A stretch of DNA of 64,000 bases from Heliocidaris tuberculata (lineage: Eukaryota; Echinodermata; Echinoidea; Camarodonta; Echinometridae), in contig CM046851.1 of the NCBI GenBank assembly GCA_025618425.1, forward strand, positions 1,035,967-1,099,966, written 5' to 3'. The notes beneath the pieces are model-generated. The model was not told where the DNA came from and searched no databases. It saw nothing but the letters and a program-made list of their open reading frames with translations. Position numbers and translations under genes: made by a program. This document shows positions 11,105 through 22,671 of this stretch, one piece after another (within the stretch, counting starts at the first letter, position 1; each line of letters opens with the position of its first letter).

Positions 11105-12348
11105 AGTATAAGGAATAGTGATACCGGCAATAAACAGTAATTGGGAAACGACATCTTGCAAGGAATATATAATGTCAGAAGACAGAGGGGAAGACCAACT
11201 AAGATATGAACTGATAACATCAAGCAGCGGAAAAGAATATATTTCATTTCATTTCGGTTTACTGATAAAAAGCAATACCTTGTAAAAACAGTCCGGAGAC
11301 TGATACATACAAAGTTTACAAATTTACATAATATTAAAAAGATTACATAAAAAAGTACAGTGCATGTCAATAAATTGTCAAGAAACAAAAATTGAAAGAA
11401 AAAAGAACATGAGTCGTTTTAAACATTGCACTTCAAATTGATTATAAATACAATAAAATCAATAAAAATTATTATTCCTGAAATTATAGAAGGCAAGAAA
11501 GTGTTGGGCTACTAATTGTGTGTGTATAAGAAACCATAAATGCATGTAAACTGAGAACATATAAAATGAAACATTTAACGAAAAAAAAAATCATGAAATA
11601 GCTTGAACCTTGATAAGGAGAAAAAAAAAACAGTAGAGGTACATTCAAGACCTAGGTCTAAGAATACGAAACAATGTGAGAAGGGTAAAACTAATTTTAT
11701 ATATATAGATCCAGTAGAAATCGGCAGAGTTTGAGTGATGAGCAGGAATTGTTCGAGAATATACTTTGAGCAATTATAGCTGAAGACAGAAGACTATGGA
11801 GAAACTGAAAAAAGAAAAAGGATCAATATTTTGCCTGCTTATGGAGAGCCATTTTGACTGCTAACGGAAACACGTGGCTGTACAAGACTTCTTTATTCCT
11901 GTTTTCAAGCATTCTGTGTGTTTTTTACATTGGTTGTTGCAAGAGCGGAAAAAATATATTTTGTGTGTTTCATTATTACTCCAAGTATTAAACTGCTCTT
12001 TAAAGATCGGCTGTAGCTGTCCACTTTATTATATGAACATTATTTCCAGACCACTAATGGAAATGCGCAATTTCGATCAAGGTCGTAGAAATATGGATGA
12101 TAATTCTTGAAAATTTTGTTGATACATAACACAATATATTCTGAAAAGCAGGCTTTTTTTTATAATAGGCTTTATCACTTGAATAGAAATCAGTCAATAT
12201 ATTAGGAAGATTACCTTTAAACTCATACGATTTTGACGTATTACCTTTTTTAAAGAGAAACAAGATCTCTTTCATCTTTGGAAAACCGAAGTTATTTTTG
12301 ACATCAAGTTACATGGTCACATCAATTAGGCAAGAAAAGTTATAAAGA
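11105..12348. other. Intergenic, nothing recognised
   Basis: AT-rich sequence with short A runs. No gene, repeat end or splice-supported exon was seen. Confidence 0.5.
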
Positions 12349-12352
12349 TTAA

Positions 12353-12618
12353 AGGGATACTCAGTCGCAGATTGTGGAGGTTTTTATGCCGCGAGAGGGC
12401 ACCGTGATCGTTTCCTGATCATGCCGCGAAAACTTCGGACAGACTGGTCGTCGCCGACTGAGCTCGAGCTTTCGGTCGGCGAGATTCGGTCGGCTTCGTG
12501 CAGTCCGAAATGTAATCCCAGCAGTCCGACAGCTACAGCCACGCACAAACTTTGTGTACGAGTGAATGGGGCTTACGCAATCCTGACTTTCCCCAAGGCC
12601 GTCTGGTGGCGTATCCCT
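12353..12618. mobile_element. GC-rich MITE with TTAA-AGGGATAC ends
   Basis: A 266-bp element between TTAA at 12349-12352 and 12619-12622. The ends are AGGGATACTCAG and, inverted, AGGGATACGCCACCAGACGG. The interior is markedly GC-richer than the flanks and has inverted CGGTCGGCGA-type motifs. Confidence 0.75.
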
Positions 12619-13174
12619 TTAACTTTCGGTAGTTTCTTCCTTTGATATTGCCCATAAAATAGGTGTTAACCAAAGGTATGAAGGTTAACATCTCTTCGTG
12701 GTCTTTTGACTATCGTAAGGCTCTTAGTTTTGCGCTTGAAAGCGGTTTTCTCCATCTTTCCATTCAACATTAAGAAAATGGTATACTCTTAGAGAGTATG
12801 AAAAGTTTTACGGATCACGCCTACGATAAAATTTATCATTAATTTTTAAAAAGCAGATTGTATACCTCCAGAGAGAGTATAAGATGCTTAGGTCGTATCT
12901 GTAGATAGTTTCAATAATACCTCTATAATAGGAAGAGGAAAGCTTTGAAAGCTTTGAAGTTTGGCAAATGTTGAATGTTTATTTAGCCCATTCTCAATTG
13001 CTCATTCGTCGTAAATATTTGTAATAATCTTACATGGCATATACAACCATTAACAGGAAAAGCCTGTCCACCAAAGGCCCTATTTTAAGAGTTTAGTTCA
13101 ATAAGAATCACAGAACAGTAGAATTTGTGCCTTTCAAAACGCAAACGTTTATATGGAAGGTAAAAATTGCTCTG

Positions 13175-13617
13175 CATATAGAAACGTGATGTACACTTTC
13201 CCGCACTTGATAAAATACACTCAGTTTTAGCTCAAGTACGCGTCCAAAAACTACTTTTTATTGTTTCAACTCGTCATAGTTTTCTTAATGTTAGCTCAAT
13301 ATCAAAAAGTGAAGCAGTTAAAATTCGATTCTTCAGTTTTAACGTCATAAGAATCTTCATTTCTAAAACAATAAATACCGTCATTTTAGATTCCCCCCCC
13401 CCCATTTTTGTGTGTGCGAGGACTGCTGGTCAAGGCCTTTTCTGCTAACTTTGCGCCAAATTAACAAAAGTCAAAAAGTGAAGTAGTAGCTGAAAGTTCA
13501 GATCATTCTGATTCTGATGACGTGACAGCTGTTTTGATTGGTCGAAAAAAAAAATCCACCGTCATCTTTTGGTTCCGTAACTGCTTTCATTTTTAAATGT
13601 TTACTTTTTCTCCTCAC
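13175..13617 (+). repeat. Dispersed repeat, copy 1 (inverted copy at 45691-46165)
   Basis: Reading 45691-46165 on the minus strand gives the same series of segments: GAAACGTGAT, TTGATAAAATAC, CAATATCAAAAAGTGAAGCA, CTTCATTTCTAAAACAATAA and TGAAAGTTCAGATCAT. Identity is high but interrupted by indels. No coding sequence. Confidence 0.75.
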
Positions 13618-13994
13618 GTTGAGCTTGAGCGAGCGTACGTGCGGTAGACTACGCGTAGTATTGTACGAGGCATCGGGGGATCGGATATGTGTTCACAAAC
13701 TGTGTAGAGACGTTTTCATATGAAGGTAGAATTATGCACATCTACAATTTTCATTCAGAGGTAGCAAGTGCTCTTGCTCGTGAAAACATAGGGATTAAAA
13801 CATTTTGTATACTTCACAAACCCAGACTCCACTGGAAAGGAAAGTGAAAATATTTTGGCCTTTGAAGGCCAATATAATAAGAACTATTAGCAGGTATATA
13901 GGCCCTACATATAGGAGAATAGAAAATTGATATACATTAAAGGGTCAAGATCAACATCAAGACATTCTGGAAACAGACATCTATCTGTCCATAG

Positions 13995-15966
13995 ATGAAT
14001 GCTGGTGTTTGGCTACAAATTAATGATCGCATCATTTTCTTCATCATTGGTATTCCAGGCAACATCTGCATTATTTTGGAGTACAGAAAACGAAAGACTG
14101 GCTGAAGCACTCGTATATACATTATCGCCCTTGCAGTGGTAGACTTGGCCATTTGTTTGCTGAGCCCAGCCATTATTTATCACAACGTGGTAGACAATTT
14201 ACGCCAATGTTCCAGTGTCGTCTTCTGTAAGGTCTTCGTTTTCACTAATTATGTATCGCTTGTATATCTGTCTTTTTTGCTGATGGTTGTGATCGGAGTT
14301 GATCGTTACATCAAGGTTTGCTATTCAGCAAGATTTAAAACCACCCCAGTGAGAGCAAAGATTACTATTACTATGTGCACGGTCGTCTGTGTCTTTATGA
14401 ACATTGCATTTCTGATCTTCTTGACCTTAGAACGACTGGACAATGGTGATGTTATTTGTGGGCAGAGTTCTCAGGGTACTTTCCAAAACATTATCTCTGG
14501 AGTGATTTATTTGGTAGCGTTTGCTATCGCATTCGGTAGTTATGGAATGCTTTACTGGAGCGTGAACAGTCACACAAAGGTACATGCACACCCCGGGGGG
14601 GGGGGGGGGGCACTCGAATTATATTTTGACGGGGGTGTGCCTCACGAATCCCCGAAAAGAGGGTCTAAGGAACTGACTTCAAGGTGTAAAATACGGGGTC
14701 TTGGGAACTATGATCTATTGGGCAGAGTGAAAAACAGGGTCTAGGGAACTACAAAACTAACCTCGCTTATCGGCGGTACACCTTCGCTATCGCAGGATCT
14801 CGGGAAGGGCCGCGCCGGGGGCCGCGCCCGCGCCGTGTAGCGCTAGTAGCTAGCTAGCTGGAGCAGTTTTCAAGGCTCACGCGACGAAAGGGCCTATAGG
14901 GCGCGAGACCAGGTCGAGCGACCACTGCCTCCGCCACGCTCCCGGCCGCATGCGAACGGATATGTTTCATAACGGGGGTCTTCAGAGCGGGGCTGAGCGG
15001 CTCCTGAGCGGAACTGAGTATCTAGAGAACGGAAATCGGGGTCTGAAAAAGGGGGTCATCAAAGCGGCACGTCCCCGTACCACCAATATACGTGAGTGCC
15101 CACCCCCCCCCCCCCCCCGGGATGCACACCTGTTTGGCACCAGCAGATTAGGGCCAGCAAGTCTGACGGTGTCAGCTAGCGTGTGTGGCATGGCACTATA
15201 TGCTGCCGAGGACAAAATCCACCTTGGTGTCTCTAGGTACGGGGCTTCGACGGCACTGTCCTCTGTATCGGATTCCTTGCATTCAGCCTCTGGAGAACAT
15301 GCATCAGACGACAGAGGAGAAGACGAAGCAGCGGCGGCTGTGCACAAACTGGCATAGCTGGACAGAAAGGACAATAATATGCCTAACAACAGCGCCCTCT
15401 CGCACAGTGATCATAATTATTTCTGATGAAAGGGATAAAAAGGGAAATGTGGGAACTGCTAAATCTGAGTATCTGAGTGGCCTAGATCCTATTGATTGAG
15501 AAGCCCGCTCAACGTACGCAGCAGGGCTGCCCGGGACGATACATCCCCAGCAGTGGATCAGCGAAAGCACAGACGCACTAGTTTCCAAGCTAGGAATATT
15601 AATAAATGACTAACTAGACTATTCTATACCTCAACAACGAGACTAGGCGTAGTCAATTTTGACTGAAACGCCAAAAATACAACCAACAACAACAACATTG
15701 CTAAATTAAAAAAGGCGCCACTCGATAAGACGACGAAGATGATGTTAACAGTGACGGTGATTTACTTTCTTACTTGGATTCCGGAGGTTCTGACAACTAT
15801 ATTCTTCATGAATTTGATCCCAACAACTAGAAAATATATCGTCGTGGATCTTCTTGTTGCTTTCTTGCGGGACTTATTCTCAATTAATCACATTATCAAC
15901 CAAATCATCTATGGACTCGTGAATAAAGAATTCCGACGGGACCTTCTTAAATTGTTCAAAATGTAG
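13995..15966 (+). pseudogene. Rhodopsin-like GPCR pseudogene, paralogue of the gene at 18729
   Basis: The sequence follows the intact receptor at 18729-19832 from its start (MNAGVWLQINDRI) to its end (EFRRDLLKLFKM). It is broken in several ways. A TGA at 14103-14105 replaces the Gly codon after RKRKTG. A 529-bp G/C-run transposon sits at 14593-15121 in the third intracellular loop. Downstream of it the loop is rearranged, with extra sequence at about 15250-15350 and 15425-15715. The NPxxY motif reads NQIIYG. The DRYIKVC motif, TM1-TM5 and TM6 (YFLTWIPE) remain recognisable. A translated full-length receptor is not expected. Confidence 0.9.
14593..15121. mobile_element. MITE with G-run termini, inserted in the GPCR pseudogene
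   Basis: The ends are a CCGGGGGG run followed by CACTC, and GAGTGCCCA followed by a C run and GG. ATGCACACC is duplicated at 14584-14592 and 15122-15130 (8-9 bp). The intact paralogue shows one related copy of that site, so this is an insertion. The interior has GGGTCTAAGGAACTG and GGGTCTAGGGAACTA units. It belongs to the same type as 44776-45143. Confidence 0.8.
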
Positions 15967-16640
15967 AAAATTGTAGCAACAATGATTGTATATCAGGAAA
16001 AAATCATCCCGGACTATTCACCAACTCAGGCAGTTACCCCTTTGACAACAGCCAACTTTCAACTGACCTTAACAAAAATGAATCCAGGAACAACCACCAG
16101 CAAGACAATTATTCTGCGCATGTAACATTTACATTCATTCAGTATGATCCCAAAGACTTTTGAGAAATCATCTAAAGGGCAAGTTTGATACCCTGTTGTT
16201 ATTCCGTATTTTTTCGGACTAATAGGCTTATGCTATTACAATGTTCGGATATTTCGATAGATGACGCAACAGGCTATAGAAATTGCCTCCGGTTAATTTC
16301 TAGAATGTCTTTGCGACCATGTAATTTGTAGGTGATAGTCGTCGGGTATGAGTTTACGGTAGCCGATTTTCCCATTCTTGTAAACACTAGACAGTTATTT
16401 AAATGAAATTATATTCTCCTCGACATTCATTGAAGTTTTCTAACATGATCAATCCGATATTTGTTTGCATGTTCCACTTGCTTTATAAAAGTCTCAGTGT
16501 ATGAAACATATTCATCAGTAAACACGAAAATTATATTAGTTCTTTCACTCTGCATATCAAATTGTCCCTCGGGTATATGAGTTCCAAAATGTTTAGATAC
16601 TGGAATCTTGAAAAATCTTATTTTTATTTAGCCTTATCAT
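15967..16640. other. 3' flank of the GPCR pseudogene
   Basis: No gene or clear repeat is seen in this AT-rich stretch. Confidence 0.4.
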
Positions 16641-16649
16641 CCTGTTTAA

Positions 16650-17590
16650 AGTAGATATTCATTGATTTTTAAAACTGACTTAAGTTTCATTATTGCGTAG
16701 GTGAAGCTTAGACCGGACAAGTTTGTCAAAATTCGACGCTTGCAAACATTCGAAGTAATGATTATTATCAATTACAAATTGCTAAAATACAGCCCCGACA
16801 TAGCACCTGAACAGCTCTCCGAAAGCCGCTGAAATGTGTGACGTCAAAGACAGGACGTTAATTGCACAAGCAGACGATGTCCCATAACATCTCACATATT
16901 TTCAGTGCCTGTTTTGTCATCTTCTCTTCAGTTATTTCACTTCACTAGCATTAGTCTATTATGTTTAATACATATATTGCCTCACTCTAAACCCCGTGCA
17001 TGGTTTATTTGGATGGAAGATGAAGCGTTACAAGAATAAAGGAATCAGTTGCTTGTAAACAAAATAGACGCCATTGCATTCACAGCTGCATACACCGCTG
17101 GACGTTCGGCGTTGAATGAGGGATGAATACCGTCCTTGCAATCATTCAGCGGGCTTTTCAATTTGAAAGTGTGGTTTCTTTGATTGTTCATTAACCCTCA
17201 TCCTATATATTTACAAACAAAAGATTTCAGTAATCAGAATCTGTTTCATTCCCATTTTAGAATGGTGTGAAATATGGGCACGTTTGAATACACTAAATTC
17301 TTTATAATTTGAGAAATAACTGCACTGCACTTATGTTCATTCTTTATGGGACGTCGTCTGCTTGGACAGGATTGTTCCCTTTATTGACGTCATTGAAACA
17401 TTGTTATTTTTTTGGCGAAGCGCTTGTATATCGCAGATGCTGGGAGGTAGTTTTATTTGTATTATTGTTTAATTACCTGATATGTAGTTGACTTTAAACT
17501 GATACGATTGCTATCTGTTAACTTGCCAGTTTCTAGTGATACATTATTTATCATATTTGTGATTTTCTTTGAATGTGTACTTTAAATATT
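16650..17590 (+). repeat. 0.9-kb dispersed element, copy 1 (inverted copy at 37785-38705)
   Basis: Almost every line is matched on the opposite strand at 37785-38705 (for example CTGATACGATTGCTATCTG and GGACGTTCGGCGTTGAATGA). Within the copy, imperfect inverted repeats begin and end with TGACGTCA and include AAGCAGACGATGTCCCATAA and its partner near 17343. This suggests a nested or terminal inverted-repeat transposon at about 16838-17390. There is no coding frame of note. Confidence 0.8.
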
Positions 17591-18728
17591 TTAAGTGTAG
17601 TATTTGTTTTGTGATTAAATATTCAATTTTTAACTATTCTTTTTTTTAATTCAGTGCATGAAATGTATGAACGTAAACTGATAACATGGATAATGGGATA
17701 TGGAGGTGAATTTTGTGGTGGTATAAGTTCTGGAACAATCATTTAATCAAGTTACATCTCCTCATGCAAGCAGCAAACACAAATTACACGAATTGGCTTT
17801 TAGGCTTATCCTTTATTGGAAAAATATCCTTGCTAAAAAGAAAAATCCACATAATGGACGACTGAACAAATTTATTTCGTTGAGCGATTTCTGTCTTAAG
17901 ACTTCCATTCTCTCTTTCTCTCTCCCTTACTCCATGCTTTACCTCAGCGCTTAGGAAATATTAAAGTTGTATGAAACCTAACAAACCCACAGAAATGATG
18001 GGTTTTATATGCCAGGAAAGTTATAAACGATGTATGAGCATGAGTCGCGTGCGTGGCTTACATTTATGCCATTCAGTAAGATTTGAAAAGATCTTATCGT
18101 CACAATGTGAATTGAGCTATTTTACTCTTTGTACTCCCGGTTATTCATCATAAGCATTGAAATTGCACGAGTTACACAACCACCAAGTCAAAGCTTGCCC
18201 TTGAATGGATAACTGTACCTATTTATTTAAGCTTTGTTGAATTTGAAATAAAGCCGAGTAGAGATTGTGTATTTGGAAGGGGCCTTTCCTCCTGCATGTT
18301 TTAATCATATGCATCCTAATTACGCATCCACCATAGGCAGAGCTTCGAAGGTTTATACAGCAGATGGTGGAAAAGTGTTAGATCCTACCCTCCCCCTCTC
18401 CTTCTAACGCCCAGAAAAACTGTCATTACAACTAGCCTTACATTGAATCTTCCGAACGCGACGCTGGACAAACCTGGTACATCTCCAGATCAGGGGAAGG
18501 TTCGTCCCCACCCTTGCATATATTTATGGACATGCCACTTGTCGTATAGCTATAACTTGTAACTGAGGTTTGAAACGCAGAGCATTATTTACAATCTTTC
18601 TGTGTGTTTGAGAAGTTGTGGATAAAACAAGAAAAAGGTGAAGAATACTCGCTATAAGACTGATCCCTATAAGCAGATAAGGAAAGATCCATTTGACATT
18701 TTATATAAGCACTGCTTTTCCTTAACAA
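17591..18728. other. Upstream region of the intact GPCR gene
   Basis: AT-rich unique-looking DNA with no exon recognised. A TATATAAG occurs at 18702-18709, only about 20 bp before the ATG, so it is not a convincing promoter for that start. Confidence 0.4.
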
Positions 18729-19832
18729 ATGGATGCTGGTGAGTGGCTAGAAATATTTGATCGCATCTTTCTCTTTGTCATTGGTATTCCCGGCAATCTC
18801 TGTGTCATCTTAATATACAGAAAACGTAAGACTGGTGGAAGTACCCGCCTGTACATAATCGCCATGGCTGTTGTCGACTTGGCCATTTGTTTGCTGAGTC
18901 CAGCCATGATTTACCACAAATTGATGAAACGCCGATATACCAGTGTTGTTTTCTGCAAGCTCTTTGTCTACGGTTATATCTCAATGGTATATCTGTCTCT
19001 TATATTTATGGTTGTGATCGCAGTTGATCGCTACATCAAGGTTTGCCATTCGACCAGATTGAAGACTAATCCACGCCGAGCGAGGATTACTATTACTCTC
19101 TGCACGGTAGTTTGTTTCGCTATGAATATTTCGTTCATCGTTTTTCTTTCCTTGCAAAGACAAGACAACGGAGAAGTCACTTGTGGACAGAGTGCCGGAG
19201 GTGTTCTTCAAGGTGTCATCACGGGTGTAACCTATTTGGTCTCCTTCGTTGTAGCTTTCGGCAGCTATGGGATGATATACAGGAGTATGAAGATTCACAC
19301 GAAGGTACATGCTCACCTGTTTGGCACATCTAGACCAGAGCCAGTGGGTCCTGTCTTACCAGCTAGCGTGTCAGGTATGGTGGTACTACCTGTCGCCGTT
19401 GATGAGACCCATCTTGGAATGTCCGGATACAGAGCTTCAACAATGCAAAGTCTGGCATGGCTGGATAACAAAACCAATTCTGTGCCACACAACAGGGCCT
19501 TCTTGCACAATGCCCGCTTTTCTTCTGAAAGAAGAACCGATGAACAGCTTAACTCTGGCATGGTCTCATGCAGGAAGACGCCAATCGATAAGACCACAAA
19601 GATGATGCTATTGGTGACGGTGATTTACTTTCTCACTTGGATCCCAGAGGTGATGGCGACAATATTTCTTCGAGAACTCATACCGGAGGCCATGAAGAAA
19701 CACGTTGCCGTGGATCTTCTCATTTCCTTTCTGCGGGACTTGTTATCTCTCAACCACGTTATCAACCCAGTTATCTATGGACTTGTCAACAAAGGATTCC
19801 GACGGGACCTTTTTAAATTATTCAAATTTTAG
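18729..19832 (+). CDS. Rhodopsin-like (class A) GPCR, intact single exon, 367 aa
   Basis: An uninterrupted seven-transmembrane receptor. TM1 carries GIPGN (Asn23) and TM2 AVVDLAICLLSP. Cys76 before TM3 and Cys152 in the second extracellular loop are the expected disulfide pair. DRY is at 100-102. A long third intracellular loop (about 185-290) precedes TM6 YFLTWIPE (Trp304, Pro306). TM7 ends with NPVIY at 346-350, and the tail is short and basic. The N-terminus is only about 12 residues long, typical of small-ligand or peptide class A receptors. Intronless, lineage-expanded class A receptors are known from sea urchins, and the damaged neighbour at 13995 shows local duplication. The ligand cannot be predicted. 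The first Met is used because it directly precedes TM1 and is conserved in the pseudogene. Confidence 0.93.
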   Translation: MDAGEWLEIFDRIFLFVIGIPGNLCVILIYRKRKTGGSTRLYIIAMAVVDLAICLLSPAMIYHKLMKRRYTSVVFCKLFVYGYISMVYLSLIFMVVIAVDRYIKVCHSTRLKTNPRRARITITLCTVVCFAMNISFIVFLSLQRQDNGEVTCGQSAGGVLQGVITGVTYLVSFVVAFGSYGMIYRSMKIHTKVHAHLFGTSRPEPVGPVLPASVSGMVVLPVAVDETHLGMSGYRASTMQSLAWLDNKTNSVPHNRAFLHNARFSSERRTDEQLNSGMVSCRKTPIDKTTKMMLLVTVIYFLTWIPEVMATIFLRELIPEAMKKHVAVDLLISFLRDLLSLNHVINPVIYGLVNKGFRRDLFKLFKF

Positions 19833-20078
19833 ACAGGGCTAAGTGTGGCAATTTCCGATATTAATCTTCATCTCCTCAGTTGTACATAATGTACTTCTTT
19901 TCTGCATTCCTTTGTCATTGTTATAATTCATTGTATATTAATTATTCTTTCTATTTTCATGTTTTCCTATTATCTTTTGAAGTAAATTTAGGCAGTATTA
20001 GCATCCATTTTTTGACAGGCGATGTTTCTGCTGGCTCCTCCAATTTAAAATTTCATTTTCTTTTCACTTATGTATGTA

Positions 20079-20082
<4 letters not shown>

Positions 20083-20111
<29 letters not shown>
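20083..20111. repeat. (TA)n microsatellite
   Basis: An uninterrupted run of alternating T and A. Confidence 0.9.
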
Positions 20112-20149
20112 TACATGTATATTAATAGGTGTGTTTATATCTGTATATG

Positions 20150-20355
20150 CGTAGAGAATGTTTGGTTTATTTTACTACTAAGAAAGCATGTGTATGCTTG
20201 TAAGTAAGCAATCAGGGGACCGACGGCTTTAAGTCCTCTCCGAGGGACTTGGTAAGAAGGATTTATGGCTTACCAAAGGACACTAGCGCATTCACTTGGT
20301 TTCGAACCCGGGCCCTTCCAGTTACGATACCACTTCTCTACCACTGAGCCATCTA
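20150..20355 (-). mobile_element. tRNA-derived SINE, copy 1
   Basis: Read on the minus strand it starts like a tRNA: GATGGCTCAGTGGTAGAG (A box) followed by GGGTTCGAAACC (B box matching GGTTCGANNCC). A non-tRNA body follows and is shared with 22672-22866 (AGTCCCTCGGAG / GTCCCCCGGAC, GTAAGCAACCAGG). Confidence 0.8.
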
Positions 20356-20359
20356 TGAA

Positions 20360-21640
20360 TAGATACGTTTTGATGTTGTTGTTATTGATATTAGTTTTCG
20401 TGTGTAAACTTAAATAAGAACTGTACACAAAACAGAAAAACAATGAAATAATTCAGTCTTGCTATTTATGCTATTTGTAGGTTTTGATAGTCTTCTATGG
20501 GATACCGAAAACAGGGCCTGGTATTCTGTCTCAAATCCGTCTATGGTATTCTCGTGGGTACAAGTTGATTTGTAAATTGAAGTATATTCATCGATTTTGT
20601 TTTTTATATAATGAAAAAATTACAATAGTTCTTCAGGGCCATTTCTGTGAGATCGTCCAAAATACTAGCTAGAGTTCAAGTTCAAGGCTAATTTATTTGC
20701 GTTTTCGATGCAATTACGACGTGTACGAGAGTTGGTTATAAACCTTTAGTAAGAAAAAAAACTCATAATGTTAATGAGTTACTTCATTTAGATTAAGTAT
20801 GATTTTTTTTTTAAAGAAGTAAACGTATGACAATTGCATACAGCATTATGTAGCTTGGTACAATCGGATATTCTATGAATAAAGTTTACTAAAAGGCCTA
20901 TATATATAAGAAGAAGAAAAAACGCTCTTTACTACGTGATTTTGTTGTAAACGTTAAGAAACATTTCATGTATTTGTTTGATTAATTTTATGATTCGGGC
21001 TTATTTTCAGAGATAAATATATCAAATTTACATTTGACTCAGCTATTGACAATTTGGATAAGGATCTATTTTCTTTATCATTGTAGAGCCAAAATGTCGG
21101 CCTTCAAGAGTGATTTGAAAATCACATTGAGATCGAAATATCAAGGGTTCAGTTAATTTCACTCTCCTCTTCTGGGTCTTTTCAAAACAACTAATTAGTC
21201 TTTTTTATGAATTTAATACATTTCACAATTACATTTTCCCTTTTATTTATTAAATCTAGAGTATTGTTAGTCCTCTTCAACATAATTTCAATGAGATTTT
21301 ATGAAAGTACATTTTCAAAATAAGAGATTTATTTGAGGTACGAAATATCAGGGTCAGCAGTTATGCAGCGTGAGTATTTTTGTAAAAAAAAAAAAAAAAA
21401 GGGAAGAAAGAAAAAAGAGAAAAGAAAAAAAAAGCACTGCACCAGCGGAGAATTGTATAGAAATTATAAAACGAATATAAACACAACGTCTTTAATTTTA
21501 ACACTGAATATTGTATATCTTACATATAGATAACATTTTTTTTTTTTACTTACCGAAATGAATTTGCTCCCGATGCTCTTAGATTTTAAAACAATAAAAA
21601 CAGAAAGATGAAATATATCATTATTTCACGTTTCTTTTTA
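20360..21640. other. Intergenic, nothing recognised
   Basis: Very AT-rich with A-runs (for example near 21384-21432). No gene or repeat boundary is supported. Confidence 0.45.
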
Positions 21641-21645
21641 TATAT

Positions 21646-21860
21646 CAGGGGCGTCGCGATGGGGTGGCATGGGGCAGTTACCCCCCCCCCCCCTTAAAAT
21701 ATTGGGAGGTGTAAATTAGATAAAAGGAAAAATGATGCAAAACTCTGGAAATGAAACCTTCAAAAAAATGAAATATAAAAGGTATTACACGATTACACTT
21801 ACAATTTTGCCGCGATGTCTTGCCCCCCCCCCCCATCCGAAAAACGGATAGACGCCCCTG
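21646..21860. mobile_element. hAT-type MITE, CAGGGGCG family, copy 1
   Basis: The ends are CAGGGGCGTCGCGATGGGG and GGATAGACGCCCCTG. The flanks TTATATAT and CTATATAT match at 7 of 8 bases, fitting the 8-bp duplication of hAT elements. The interior shares CTCTGGAAATGAAACCTTC and GATGTCTTGCC-type segments plus the C runs with 42135-42409. Confidence 0.8.
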
Positions 21861-22306
21861 CTATATATCAATCTAGTAAATGGCACGTTATGTTTATTCA
21901 CTCTCATAGTCATGTATACTTAAGTGATTTGCAATTAGTAGATGGTTATATTTTGTTAATCCATTATTTTCTCTTTTTCAAGCTATGTTGGACTAAACAA
22001 TATGTAATGTTTACTATGTATATTTTATTCTACATTTCTTTAATAAAGAAATGATATTAACGAAATCATTGTTTACATTGTCCTTGATGCTGGGACATTG
22101 TTTGGATAGAAGAATAGGAAAATACGAGCCTTTGGCGTTAATGTGTGAATACTGTTACTACTTCTTGTTCAAACAAACTTAATTAATTTTGCAATTAGTA
22201 GATGATTATGTTGCCATCCATTAGTGCTGTAACAGTACTTTACTTTTGCTGCTGAAACACTGTTTGAATAGAATAATTATTCTCTTAGGGCCGTGATGAG
22301 TCGACC

Positions 22307-22574
22307 CAGGGGCGGCGCCAGGGTATTTTGATAGGAGGGACAAGACGACCTAAAGATGACGTCATATTTTTTCTCCATTAAATAACAGGGGTAATACAGA
22401 GTTATATGTTTAAGACCTCTCTTTTTAATACTTCTCTTTCTTCTTTCTTCCCTTTTCTTCACTTTTCTACCTCCTTTTCTTCTTTTTTCTTCTTTTTTTT
22501 TCTTTTTTCACTACTTGAAAAATCATAGGGGGGCGGTCGCCCCCTCTGCCCCCCCCCCCGTAGCGCCGCCCCTG
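22307..22574. mobile_element. hAT-type MITE, CAGGGGCGGCGCC subtype
   Basis: The ends are CAGGGGCGGCGCC and GGCGCCGCCCCTG in opposite orientation, apart from a short offset. The 8-bp duplication AGTCGACC is exact at 22299-22306 and 22575-22582. The interior has a TTCTT-rich tract and no coding frame. Confidence 0.88.
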
Positions 22575-22671
22575 AGTCGACCCTATATTACGGTAAGTAA
22601 TTATAGGACCACGTACACAAAGACAAAATGGAACACCAAGGCGCTCATGGCCTACTACTCATGATTGATTA

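Noticed and set aside
14982..15389. Minus-strand and plus-strand ORFs of 135 codons across the MITE and pseudogene
   Set aside because: They run through transposon G/C runs and broken GPCR sequence. No family features.
18702..18709. TATATAAG before the GPCR start
   Set aside because: Only about 20 bp upstream of the ATG. A TATA box there would start transcription at or after the start codon.
20150..20355. Functional tRNA gene
   Set aside because: A and B boxes are present, but the sequence does not fold into a full cloverleaf with an acceptor stem and it continues into a repeated body. It is a SINE.
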